Positions 9,557-17,312 of a DNA stretch of 64,000 bases are shown one piece after another. The stretch covers positions 31,039 to 95,038 of the forward strand of contig CAZEPJ010000006.1 of the NCBI GenBank assembly GCA_964514105.1, read 5' to 3'. The notes beneath the pieces were generated by a model. That model saw only the letters and a list, made by a program, of their open reading frames with translations, was not told the DNA's origin and did not search any database. This DNA comes from CAZEPJ01 sp964514105. GTDB taxonomy: Bacteria; Desulfobacterota; Desulfocorpusculales; Desulfocorpusculum. How positions within the stretch are numbered: position 1 is the stretch's first letter; each line of letters begins with the position of its first letter. The translations under genes and the position numbers were made by a program.

Positions 9557-12361
9557 ATGGATTACAAAGAGACGCTCAACCTGCCCAAGACGCCCTTCCC
9601 CATGAAGGCCAACCTCGCCCAGAGGGAGCCGCAGATCCTGGGGAAATGGGACGCCATGGGGCTCTACGCCATGATCAAGGACAAGTCCCGGGGGAGGGAA
9701 AAATTCATCCTTCATGACGGGCCTCCTTACGCCAACGGCCACATCCACATCGGGACCGCCATGAACAAGATCCTCAAGGACCTCATCAACAAGTCCAAGT
9801 TCATGGCCGGGTATGACAGCCACTACGTCCCCGGCTGGGATTGCCATGGCCTGCCCATCGAGCACCAGGTGGACCTGATGCTCGGCGACCGCAAGGCGGG
9901 CCTCTCCAAGGTGGACGTGCGCCGGGAGTGCCGCAGGTACGCCGAGCGATTCATCGACATCCAGCGGGCGGAATTCAAGCGGCTGGGGATCTTCGGGGAT
10001 TGGGATACCCCGTACCTCACCATGGCCTTTCCGTACGTCTCGACCATCGTGCGCGAGTTCGGGAAGTTCTACCTGCAGGGCAGCGTGTACAGGGGGAAAA
10101 AGCCCGTCTACTGGTGCGCCTCCTGCAAGACCGCCCTGGCCGAGGCCGAGGTGGAGTACGGCGAGCACCACACCCCGTCCATCTACACCTCCTTCCCCGT
10201 GGTGACAGACCTCTCCAAGCGGTTCCCGGCCCTTGAAGGCCGGAAGGCCCACGTGCTGATATGGACCACCACGCCATGGACCATCCCCGCCAACCTGGCC
10301 ATTGCCCTTCATCCCGCATCGGATTACGTGGCCGTGGAGCGCCAGGGCGAGGCGTATGTCCTGGCGGAGGCCCTCCTGCCGGCCGTCCTGTCCAGCTTCG
10401 GTTGGTCCGAAGCCAAGCTCTTGGAGCGGTTCAAAGGGACCGCACTGGAAGGGGTCCTGTGCCGCCATCCCTATCTGGATCGGGAGTCCCGGTTGATCCT
10501 GGCCGATTTCGTCACCTTGGATGCGGGGACGGGGTGCGTCCACATCGCCCCCGGGCACGGCAAGGACGATTACGAGATCGGCGTCCGCTATGGGATCCCC
10601 CCGTATTCCCCCGTGGACGATGACGGCCGTTTCACTCCGGAGGTGGAGCACTTCGCCGGGCAATTCGTCTTCGACGCCAACCCCTCCGTCACGCAGAAGC
10701 TGCGGGACGTGGGACGTCTGATGGCTGAGGAACGGTTGATCCACGAGTACCCCCATTGCTGGCGGTGCAAGAGCCCCATCATCTTCCGGGCCACGGAACA
10801 GTGGTTCATCTCCATGGAGGCCCTGGAGTTTCGCCGCAAGACCCTTGATGAGATCGAACGGGTCCAGTGGATCCCCCCCCAGGGGAGGGATCGGATCCAC
10901 GACATGATCCGCCATCGGCCCGACTGGTGCATCTCCCGGCAACGGTCTTGGGGGGTCCCCATCACGGTCTTTTACTGCCTCCAGTGCGGCCGGGTGGTGG
11001 CGGACCAGGAGACATTCGATCGTGTGGGGGAGATCTTCAGGCAGGAAGGGGCGGACGCCTGGTTCTCCCGGGAGGCCGAAGAGCTGCTCCCCCCGGGTGC
11101 GCGGTGTCCTCAGTGCCACGGCACTCGGTTTCGCAAGGAGATGGATATCCTGGATGTCTGGTTCGACTCGGGCGTGAGCTGGGCCGCCGTCCTGGAGCCA
11201 GCCCCGGAGCTCTCGTACCCCGCCCAGATGTACCTGGAGGGAAGCGACCAGCATCGCGGCTGGTTCCACAGCGCCATCCTCACATCGGTGGGCACCCGGG
11301 GCAAGGCCCCTTACCGGAGCGTCCTCACCCATGGCTTCGTGGTCGACGGCGAAGGCAAGAAGATGTCCAAGAGCCGCGGCAACGTGGTGGTCCCCGAGGA
11401 GGTCATCAAGAAATTCGGGGCGGAGATCCTTCGACTCTGGGTCTCGGCCGAGGACTACAGGGACGACATCCGGATCTCCCCGGAGATCATCCAGCGGTTG
11501 AGCGAGGCGTACCGCCGCCTGCGCAACACGGCCCGCTTCCTGCTGGGCAACCTCTACGACTTCGACCCTGCTCGGGACGGCGTGCCCTACGAATCCCTGC
11601 GGGAGATCGACCGCTTCGCGCTCCACCGCATGCAATGGGTCATCGACCGCGTGCGCAAGGCCTATGAGACCTACACCTATCACATCGTCTTTCACACCCT
11701 GCATCAGTTCTGCGTGGTGGACCTGAGCGCCCTGTACCTGGACATCCTGAAGGACACCCTGTACGTTCAGGCGCCGGAGGATCCGGCGAGGCGATCGGCC
11801 CAGACGGTCCTGTTCGAGATCGCCCGGGATCTCACCCGCCTCATGGCCCCGATCCTGGCCTTCACCTCAGAGGAGATCTGGGAGCACCTCCCCCCCTGGG
11901 AGGGAAAGGAGCCCAGCGTTCACTTGAGCGGCTTTCCGCAGGTCCGCGAGGCATGGACGGACAACGCCCTGGGGGATCGGTGGGAGCAGCTGCTGAAGGT
12001 GCGCGGAGAGGTCACCCGGGCCCTGGAACTGGCCCGCAAGGCCAAGGTCATCGGACTGGCGTTGGATGCCCGCGTGGTCCTGGGCTTGCCCCCCGGCCTC
12101 GTTTCTCTGCTGGGGGGGCAGGAGCGATTCCTGGAGGATCTCTTCATCGTCTCCCAGGTGGAGACGGCATCGGATGACGCAGGTCTCCCGGGCCAGCCCT
12201 TCGAGAGCAGCGAGTTCCCCGGGTTGAAGATCTGGGTGGCGGGGGCCGTCGGCGCCAAGTGTCCCCGATGCTGGAAGATGGACCGGGCCGTGGGGGAGCA
12301 AGGGGCCCATTGCGAGGTGTGCCCGCGCTGCAGTGAGGTGTTGCGAGGCCTTGGGGGCTGA
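9557..12361 (+). CDS. ileS: Isoleucyl-tRNA synthetase
   Basis: A 934-residue class Ia synthetase charging tRNA-Ile. It has the HIGH-type motif in YANGHIHIG (about residue 62), the editing domain (CP1, about 200-400, with WTTTPWTIPANLA), the KMSKS loop in GKKMSKSRGN, an anticodon-binding helical domain, and a C-terminal zinc finger with CPRCWKM and CEVCPRC. The full set is typical of bacterial IleRS. TGGAGG lies 7 nt before the ATG. lspA follows after 6 nt, the common ileS-lspA arrangement. Confidence 0.98.
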   Translation: MDYKETLNLPKTPFPMKANLAQREPQILGKWDAMGLYAMIKDKSRGREKFILHDGPPYANGHIHIGTAMNKILKDLINKSKFMAGYDSHYVPGWDCHGLPIEHQVDLMLGDRKAGLSKVDVRRECRRYAERFIDIQRAEFKRLGIFGDWDTPYLTMAFPYVSTIVREFGKFYLQGSVYRGKKPVYWCASCKTALAEAEVEYGEHHTPSIYTSFPVVTDLSKRFPALEGRKAHVLIWTTTPWTIPANLAIALHPASDYVAVERQGEAYVLAEALLPAVLSSFGWSEAKLLERFKGTALEGVLCRHPYLDRESRLILADFVTLDAGTGCVHIAPGHGKDDYEIGVRYGIPPYSPVDDDGRFTPEVEHFAGQFVFDANPSVTQKLRDVGRLMAEERLIHEYPHCWRCKSPIIFRATEQWFISMEALEFRRKTLDEIERVQWIPPQGRDRIHDMIRHRPDWCISRQRSWGVPITVFYCLQCGRVVADQETFDRVGEIFRQEGADAWFSREAEELLPPGARCPQCHGTRFRKEMDILDVWFDSGVSWAAVLEPAPELSYPAQMYLEGSDQHRGWFHSAILTSVGTRGKAPYRSVLTHGFVVDGEGKKMSKSRGNVVVPEEVIKKFGAEILRLWVSAEDYRDDIRISPEIIQRLSEAYRRLRNTARFLLGNLYDFDPARDGVPYESLREIDRFALHRMQWVIDRVRKAYETYTYHIVFHTLHQFCVVDLSALYLDILKDTLYVQAPEDPARRSAQTVLFEIARDLTRLMAPILAFTSEEIWEHLPPWEGKEPSVHLSGFPQVREAWTDNALGDRWEQLLKVRGEVTRALELARKAKVIGLALDARVVLGLPPGLVSLLGGQERFLEDLFIVSQVETASDDAGLPGQPFESSEFPGLKIWVAGAVGAKCPRCWKMDRAVGEQGAHCEVCPRCSEVLRGLGG

Positions 12362-12367
12362 GGGCGG

Positions 12368-12859
12368 ATGCGAAAGGCGGACAAGGTCGGCATGGCGCTG
12401 GCCGCGGGGGTCCTGGCGGCGGATCAGATCTCCAAGTTGCTGGTGGAGACCGGCATGGCCGTCCATCAATCCATCGCCGTCATCCCCGGCCTCGTCAACC
12501 TGACCCACGTCCGCAACACCGGTGCGGCCTTCGGACTGTTCGCCGCCTCAGTCCCCGGGGTGCGCACGGCGCTGCTCCTTGTTGCCGCCCTGGTGGCCGT
12601 GGGCGTTGTCGCGTGCCTGTGGATCCGAGAGCGCCAGGCTCATGCCCTTCATATCTCCTCGCTGTCGCTGATCCTGAGCGGCGCTGTGGGCAACATGATC
12701 GATCGCGTCCGTCTGGGGGAGGTCGTGGACTTCGTGGATCTCCACTGGAAGGGCCTGCATTGGCCGGCGTTCAACGTGGCGGATTCGGCCATCACGGTGG
12801 GAGTCGCCTTGCTGCTGCTTCAAGTCCTGCGGCCCGCCGGAGGGCGCCCCTCGCGATGA
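12368..12859 (+). CDS. lspA: Lipoprotein signal peptidase (signal peptidase II)
   Basis: A 163-residue inner-membrane aspartyl protease that cleaves prolipoprotein signal peptides. Four hydrophobic segments are visible. The conserved boxes are VRNTGAAFGLF, the first catalytic Asp in GNMIDRVRLGEVVDF and the second in FNVADSAI. It begins 6 nt after ileS and is presumably translated from the same message. It ends 7 nt from the convergent rlpA gene, leaving no room for an intergenic terminator. Confidence 0.96.
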   Translation: MRKADKVGMALAAGVLAADQISKLLVETGMAVHQSIAVIPGLVNLTHVRNTGAAFGLFAASVPGVRTALLLVAALVAVGVVACLWIRERQAHALHISSLSLILSGAVGNMIDRVRLGEVVDFVDLHWKGLHWPAFNVADSAITVGVALLLLQVLRPAGGRPSR

Positions 12860-12866
12860 GGGGAAG

Positions 12867-13700
12867 TCACGGGTACTCCGTCATGACCAGGACCACATAT
12901 CCCCGCTGCGCCAGGGCCTGGGCTTGGGACTGCGCCTCTTCCCTTCGCGCGTGCCGCCCCACGCGGACACGATAGATCTCCTGGCTCCCCAGTTTGGCGG
13001 CCGCCACCCGGGCGTTCCCCCTTCCCAGCAGACCGTCCAGCTCTGTCAAAAGGGCCTGGGCATTGGCGCGGTCATTGAAGGCGCCCAATTGAAGGACGTA
13101 GAAGGGCTTGACCGAGAAGTCGGCGGGCGATCCCCCGGGGGGACCCTCGAGGATCTCCAGGCGCACCCGGGCCGTGCCGGGCCCCACCACGTCGAGGACC
13201 CGCGCCGCCGAATAGGAAAGGTCGATAATCCGGTCCTTGACGAACGGCCCCCGGTCGTTGATCGTCACCTCCGCCGTGCGGTGGTTCTCCAGATTGGTCA
13301 CCGAGACCCGCGTGCCCAGGGGCAGGGTCTGATGAGCCGCCGTCATCTGGTACATGTCGTAGGTCTCGCCGCTGGAGGTGGGTTTGCCGTGGAAATTGGG
13401 CCCGTACCAGGAGGCGATCCCCTCCTGAATTCGCTCCGGGATTCGAGGAGACGTCCCGTCCACGGGGGCTTGCGGGATGTTGGAAGTCCTGGGCCGTTGG
13501 GAGGGTGTCTTGGCGCACGCCCCCACGCCCACCAGGAGGATCACCAGCACGAGCGCCCCGGGCCGGATGCCCCAATGCACCCGGCATCCGCGCCTCGGTG
13601 CCCACCGGCCAGTGCCCCGGTCCTGGGGTGCCCCCGGGACCGACGCCGGGCGGCTCTGGCTCTCCTGCCTGGGGGGCGGTGCCAATTCGTCTGGGCTCAT
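12867..13700 (-). CDS. rlpA: RlpA-family septal lytic transglycosylase with SPOR domain
   Basis: A 277-residue lipoprotein. A hydrophobic segment ends in a lipobox (VGVGAC, Cys near residue 62), followed by a double-psi beta-barrel domain with ASWYGPNFHGKPTSSGE and INDRGPFVKDRIIDLS, and a C-terminal SPOR domain (about 200-275) that binds denuded peptidoglycan. RlpA proteins cleave glycan strands lacking stem peptides at the septum. The start is uncertain: 45 Arg/Pro-rich residues precede the membrane segment, and a GTG at 13580 would give a normal signal peptide but lacks a clear ribosome site. Confidence 0.88.
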   Translation of the reverse strand: MSPDELAPPPRQESQSRPASVPGAPQDRGTGRWAPRRGCRVHWGIRPGALVLVILLVGVGACAKTPSQRPRTSNIPQAPVDGTSPRIPERIQEGIASWYGPNFHGKPTSSGETYDMYQMTAAHQTLPLGTRVSVTNLENHRTAEVTINDRGPFVKDRIIDLSYSAARVLDVVGPGTARVRLEILEGPPGGSPADFSVKPFYVLQLGAFNDRANAQALLTELDGLLGRGNARVAAAKLGSQEIYRVRVGRHARREEAQSQAQALAQRGYVVLVMTEYP

Positions 13701-13725
13701 GCTCTGGGCGCCCGCGCCGGGTCAG

Positions 13726-14154
13726 CTATGCGACGGCCTCGTCCTGGTCCGTGACGGGAAGGGCGAGCCCCTTCCCTTTGAGGATACCTTCGATGGCCAT
13801 CTTGAGCTGTTCCGATCTGAACGGTTTGGGGATGATCACCCGAACGAACCCCTTCTCCAGAGCCTTCAGAGCAGACCAACCTTCGGGCACGCCCGTCAGA
13901 AGGATGATGGCGGCCTGGGGAGACTGCTCCACGATGGATTGGCTCGCCTCGTAGCCGTTCATCCCGGGCATTTCCATGTCCATGATGACGACATCGGGCC
14001 GGAGACGCCCGTACTTCTCCAGCGCCTCTCGTCCATTGACGGCCGCCCCCACCGGTTCGCCGCCCCAGAATCGAAGCATGTCGTCCAGCAGGGAATGGAT
14101 TTGGGGATCGTCGTCAACCACCATGAACCGCCAACCCGCCGCCGCCTTCTCCAT
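13726..14154 (-). CDS. Single-domain response regulator (CheY-like)
   Basis: A 142-residue receiver domain without an output domain. Acidic pocket residues Asp14-16 (VVDDDPQ), phospho-acceptor Asp59 (VIMDMEMPG), Thr87 and Lys110 (IPKPF) are all present. It would act by protein-protein contact or in a phosphorelay. It lies 25 nt upstream of rlpA on the same strand, so the two may be cotranscribed. No cognate kinase is adjacent; the nearest is the PilS-like kinase about 9 kb away. It has its own promoter. Confidence 0.88.
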   Translation of the reverse strand: MEKAAAGWRFMVVDDDPQIHSLLDDMLRFWGGEPVGAAVNGREALEKYGRLRPDVVIMDMEMPGMNGYEASQSIVEQSPQAAIILLTGVPEGWSALKALEKGFVRVIIPKPFRSEQLKMAIEGILKGKGLALPVTDQDEAVA

Positions 14155-14220
14155 CGCCGCCCCCCCCGCAGTGCCTCAGGCCGATCCCGGGCCCCGTCAC
14201 ATCCCCCGTCGGTCTGAAGA

Positions 14221-14249
14221 ACCTTAGCGTGGCGCGGTCGCGGTGTCAA
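14221..14249 (-). promoter_or_regulatory. Promoter for the CheY-like gene
   Basis: TTGACA (14249-14244), 17 bp spacer, TAAGGT (14226-14221) on the minus strand. It would start transcription near 14214, about 60 nt before the ATG of the response regulator. Confidence 0.6.
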
Positions 14250-14390
14250 GGGAAAAACGCCACATCTTGTGTCCATCCGCCATCGCGGACCCCAGATGTT
14301 GACAAATCGACTTTTCTCCCGGGATCCTTGGGCTTTTTGTTCACAGCGGAGGGTCTCGGCCGGAGGCCGGCCCGTCCTGCCGGAAGGGGA

Positions 14391-14768
14391 TCACGTTCCT
14401 TCCCCCTCCTCCAGGGCGTAGAGCGCCTCGTCGTCGAGGCCGAAATAGTGTCCGATCTCGTGGAGCACCACGTCCTGAATGCACCGGATCATCTCGGCGC
14501 GACTCCCGCATGCCCGCTCGATGGAGCGCTGATACAGGGAGATCTTGTCGGGCAGGACGTTCCCGTAGTAAAAGCCGCGCCGATCCAGGGAGACCCCCTG
14601 GTACAGCCCCAGCAGGTCGTAAGGCCCCTCCAGACCCATCTCCTCGATGACCTCCGGGGGCGGCAAAGGCTCGACGGCCACGGCGATGTTCTCGAGCCGC
14701 TCCCGGATCCCCCTGGGGAGGCCATCCAGGGCTCTGGCCACCACACGCTCGAACTCTGCCCGCTTCAT
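14391..14768 (-). CDS. Small zincin-like metallopeptidase
   Basis: A 125-residue protein of the Zincin_1 (metallopeptidase family) type. The zinc site HEIGHYFGLDDE lies near residue 105, preceded by DKISLYQRSIERAC, typical of the family. I took the ATG at 14768, with AAGG six nt upstream, instead of a longer frame opening at 14894, because family members are about 120 residues and begin just before RxxFExxVxxAL. The substrate and physiological role of this family are not established. It ends about 236 bp before the response-regulator start. Confidence 0.85.
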   Translation of the reverse strand: MKRAEFERVVARALDGLPRGIRERLENIAVAVEPLPPPEVIEEMGLEGPYDLLGLYQGVSLDRRGFYYGNVLPDKISLYQRSIERACGSRAEMIRCIQDVVLHEIGHYFGLDDEALYALEEGEGT

Positions 14769-14930
14769 TGGACCTTCTGCCCCCGCAGGAGTGCGCCCCA
14801 TGGCGGCCAGGCCACTCGCGGCGGCTCCGCCCCACCTGCCCCACTTCCCTGTGGACGTTCCCTGAAGCGGCGGATAGTCGGCCCGAGGGTGCACCCCGCA
14901 ACCCTTGGAATTCAGGCCACCCCCGCGCGA

Positions 14931-15428
14931 TCAGTCCACCTTCTGAAACATGGATCCCCTCGCCCCGCATACGGGGCAGATGTCCGGGGCATCCTTCTCG
15001 GCCGTATATCCGCAGACCGGACAGACATGATACGGATAATTCTCCTGGGGGTTTCCGAGGTTGCTGAGGAGCTTCTCGTACAGCTGGGCATGGACCTTCT
15101 CCACCTCGTTGGCATAGGTGAAGGTGCGTTCTGCGGCCTTGTGTCCCTCGTCCTTGGCCGCTTCGATCATCTCCGGATACATCTTCTTGAACTCATGGGT
15201 CTCGCCGGCAATGGCCTCCTGGAGGTTCTCCCGGGTGGTGCGGACGCCCTTGAGGGCCCTCAGGTGGCTGTGGGCGTGCACGGTCTCGGCAGCGGCCGCT
15301 GCGCGAAACATCCGGGCCACCTGGGGGTGTCCTTCCTGATCCGCCTTCTCGGCGAAAGCCAGATACTTGCGGTTGGCCTGGGACTCCCCCGCGAAGGCCT
15401 CCCTGAGGAACTGCTCGCTCTTGGACAT
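14931..15428 (-). CDS. rbr: Rubrerythrin
   Basis: A 165-residue cytoplasmic peroxide-reducing protein. An N-terminal ferritin-like four-helix domain holds the diiron ligands (EAFAGESQANRKY, AAETVHAHSH, EAIAGETHEF, EVEKVHAQLYE), and a C-terminal rubredoxin domain has CPVCGYTAEKDAPDICPVCG. The gene starts at the ATG at 15428 behind AAAGGAGGAG; the upstream extension in the same frame is not conserved-looking. It indicates an anaerobe defended against oxidative stress. A perfect 14-bp palindrome lies in its leader. Confidence 0.95.
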   Translation of the reverse strand: MSKSEQFLREAFAGESQANRKYLAFAEKADQEGHPQVARMFRAAAAAETVHAHSHLRALKGVRTTRENLQEAIAGETHEFKKMYPEMIEAAKDEGHKAAERTFTYANEVEKVHAQLYEKLLSNLGNPQENYPYHVCPVCGYTAEKDAPDICPVCGARGSMFQKVD

Positions 15429-15460
15429 GGTGTTCTCCTCCTTTCGTGGGATATGGATGC

Positions 15461-15474
15461 GTCCGGATCCGGAC
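15461..15474. promoter_or_regulatory. Palindromic operator candidate upstream of rubrerythrin
   Basis: GTCCGGATCCGGAC is a perfect 14-bp palindrome 33-46 bp upstream of the rubrerythrin ATG. A GATAAT -10-like element (15497-15492, minus strand) places it just after a possible start site. No -35 box is clear, so the promoter part is weak. Confidence 0.4.
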
Positions 15475-15776
15475 AGCGTGCTTGTCCTGTAATTATCCCC
15501 TGGGGCAAATGGGAAATCCAGAGGAAAAAGGGAAGCGGCCGTATCCACCCAGTCCCGGGTGGTCTGTGAGCGCGGCGGCCCCATGTCCCCGCCCTCGACG
15601 CCTCCGCGGTCACCGTCTGGCAGTCGGCAGCCCCGCCTCCGGGGGGATTCGCTGCTCGCATGCCGCAGGTGCCCGATTGCCCTGCTGCAAGAGCAGCCCT
15701 GCGTGACAACAGGCTTCCACCCGTAACGTACGGGTCCAGGCGAGGGGGGATCGACCGGGTGAGCGGTGGTGCATGA

Positions 15777-15788
15777 ATTGTATCCAAT
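15777..15788. promoter_or_regulatory. Distal GntR-type operator (aminotransferase promoter)
   Basis: ATTGTATCCAAT matches the site that abuts the gntR start codon over all 12 bp and fits the TTGnATnCAA half-site symmetry usual for FadR-subfamily GntR repressors. It lies upstream of the aminotransferase promoter; its centre is 186 bp from the proximal site at 15964-15973. Confidence 0.65.
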
Positions 15789-15905
15789 GGAGGCCCGTGC
15801 CAGGGTGAAATCGCCCCGGAGCGCCCTGGCCCTCCCGGACCGCTCCCGGCGGGTTATTCAACGCAACAAGCGATAATGGTTTTGTTTTCTTGTTTGCTAT
15901 GGCTG
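15789..15905. other. Part of the 639-bp rubrerythrin-aminotransferase gap, no gene seen
   Basis: The interval 15429-16067 contains no credible coding sequence. Besides the operators and promoter listed separately, 15850-15900 is notably AT-rich for this genome (GATAATGGTTTTGTTTTC) and could be an UP-like or bendable element just ahead of the -35 box. Position 15475-15776 shows nothing I can name. Confidence 0.5.
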
Positions 15906-15934
15906 TTGACAATCGGCGCGATGAAGAATAGGAT
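15906..15934 (+). promoter_or_regulatory. Promoter for the serine-glyoxylate-type aminotransferase
   Basis: TTGACA (15906-15911), 17 bp spacer, TAGGAT (15929-15934). The start site would be near 15941, giving a leader of about 127 nt. A GntR-type site begins exactly 30 nt after the -10 box, the same spacing as at the gntR promoter. Confidence 0.75.
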
Positions 15935-15963
15935 CTGATCTGAATTTGGGTCTTTTCGATTTT

Positions 15964-15973
15964 TTGGATACAG
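15964..15973. promoter_or_regulatory. Proximal GntR-type operator (aminotransferase promoter)
   Basis: TTGGATACAG matches the core of the gntR-proximal site (TTGGATACAA) in 9 of 10 positions and sits in the transcribed leader. A roadblock or repression role is inferred. Confidence 0.6.
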
Positions 15974-16067
15974 ATACGGTTTCGCGGGCGCTTTGCAGGA
16001 ATCCGAGCGCCCGGCCCCATCCTTCCGCCGGAACCCGGGGGATGCGAGTTGGAAGGAGGGTGAGTTC

Positions 16068-17234
16068 ATGGCCTACCCCAGCGGTCGGCATTTCCTTCAG
16101 ATCCCGGGGCCGACCAACGTCCCGGAACGGGTCCTCCGGGCCATGGCGCGGCCCACCGTGGACCACCGAGGCCCCGAGTTCTCGCGTCTCGCCATGGAAG
16201 CCCTGGGCGGTCTCCAGCGCATCTGCGCCACGAGCGGGCCCGTTGTCGTCTTCCCCTCCTCGGGCACGGGGGCATGGGAGGCGGCCTTGGTCAACACCCT
16301 CTCGCCGGGAGACCGGGTGCTGATGTTCGAGACCGGGCACTTCGCCACCCTGTGGCGCAACATGGCCGTCGCCCTGGGCTTGGAGGTGGATTTCGTCCCC
16401 ACGGACTGGCGCAGGGGGGTCGATCCGGGCGCCGTTGAAGCCAAGCTCGCCCAGGACAAGGGGCGCGGCATCCGAGCCGTTGCCGTGGTCCACAACGAGA
16501 CCTCCACCGGCGCGACCAGTCGCATCCCGGAGATCCGCGAGGCCATGGACCGCGTGGGGCACCCCGCGCTGCTCCTCGTGGACACCATCTCGTCTCTGGC
16601 CTCCATGGAGTACCGGCACGAGGCGTGGGGAGTGGATGTCACCGTCGGGTGCTCCCAGAAGGGGCTCATGCTCCCCCCGGGCTTGGGCCTGAACGCCCTG
16701 AGCCCCAAGGCCCTCGAAGCCGCCAATGCCGCGCGTCTTCCCAGGTCTTTCTGGGACTGGCAGCCCATGCTCCGGGACAACCGGGCGGGGTTCTTCCCGT
16801 ACACCCCGGCCACCAATCTCCTGTTCGGCCTCATAGAGGCCCTCCGGATGCTGGAGGAGGAGGGGTTGGAGGCGGTATTCGCCCGACATGCCCGGCACGC
16901 CGAGGCCACCAGGCGGGCCGTGAGGGCCTGGGGGTTGGAGATCCAGTGCGCGGTCCCGGAGCAGTACAGCAACTCCCTCACCGGCGTGGTCATGCCTCCG
17001 GGGGTGGACGCCGACGCCGTGCGGGGGGTCATGTTGGAGCGCCTGGACCTCTCCCTGGGGACCGGGCTTGGCAGGCTCCGGGGCAGGATGTTCCGCATCG
17101 GCCATCTGGGGCACTTCAACGACCTGATGCTCGCGGGCACCCTGTGCGGGGTGGAAATGGGGCTGAAGCTCGCCGGGGTGCCCCATGCGCCGGGGGGCGT
17201 GGCGGCGGCCATGGACTTTCTCACCGCGGGCTGA
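16068..17234 (+). CDS. Serine-glyoxylate/alanine-glyoxylate-type aminotransferase (class V)
   Basis: A 388-residue PLP enzyme of the SgaA/AGXT family. FLQIPGPTNVPERVLRAM is the family opening, the cofactor Asp is in LLLVDTISSL, and the PLP lysine is in GCSQKGLMLPPGL (about residue 200). Such enzymes transfer amino groups between serine or alanine and glyoxylate or related 2-oxo acids; the true substrates here are not known. GGAAGGAGG precedes the ATG at 16068. It faces the tctA end of the gntR operon and shares its operator arrangement, so it is probably co-regulated with the transporter and redox genes. Confidence 0.85.
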   Translation: MAYPSGRHFLQIPGPTNVPERVLRAMARPTVDHRGPEFSRLAMEALGGLQRICATSGPVVVFPSSGTGAWEAALVNTLSPGDRVLMFETGHFATLWRNMAVALGLEVDFVPTDWRRGVDPGAVEAKLAQDKGRGIRAVAVVHNETSTGATSRIPEIREAMDRVGHPALLLVDTISSLASMEYRHEAWGVDVTVGCSQKGLMLPPGLGLNALSPKALEAANAARLPRSFWDWQPMLRDNRAGFFPYTPATNLLFGLIEALRMLEEEGLEAVFARHARHAEATRRAVRAWGLEIQCAVPEQYSNSLTGVVMPPGVDADAVRGVMLERLDLSLGTGLGRLRGRMFRIGHLGHFNDLMLAGTLCGVEMGLKLAGVPHAPGGVAAAMDFLTAG

Positions 17235-17284
17235 TCCGGCCGGGGCGCGTCCCGGACGGGACCCCCCGGGCCCCCCGCACGCAT

Positions 17285-17301
17285 GCCGCCCGGGAGGCGG
17301 C
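17285..17301. terminator. Weak hairpin between convergent aminotransferase and tctA
   Basis: GCCGCC-CGGGA-GGCGGC forms a 6-bp GC stem in the 78-bp gap between the two convergent stop codons. No U-run follows on either strand, so it would be at best a partial bidirectional terminator. Confidence 0.3.
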
Positions 17302-17312
17302 CTTGCTCCCGC

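Noticed and set aside
14299..14304. TTGACA on the plus strand between the response regulator and zincin genes
   Set aside because: No -10 at proper spacing and no plus-strand gene downstream.
15660..15720. tRNA-like stretch in the rubrerythrin-aminotransferase gap
   Set aside because: The segment lacks a T-arm GTTCRA motif and a closing acceptor stem.
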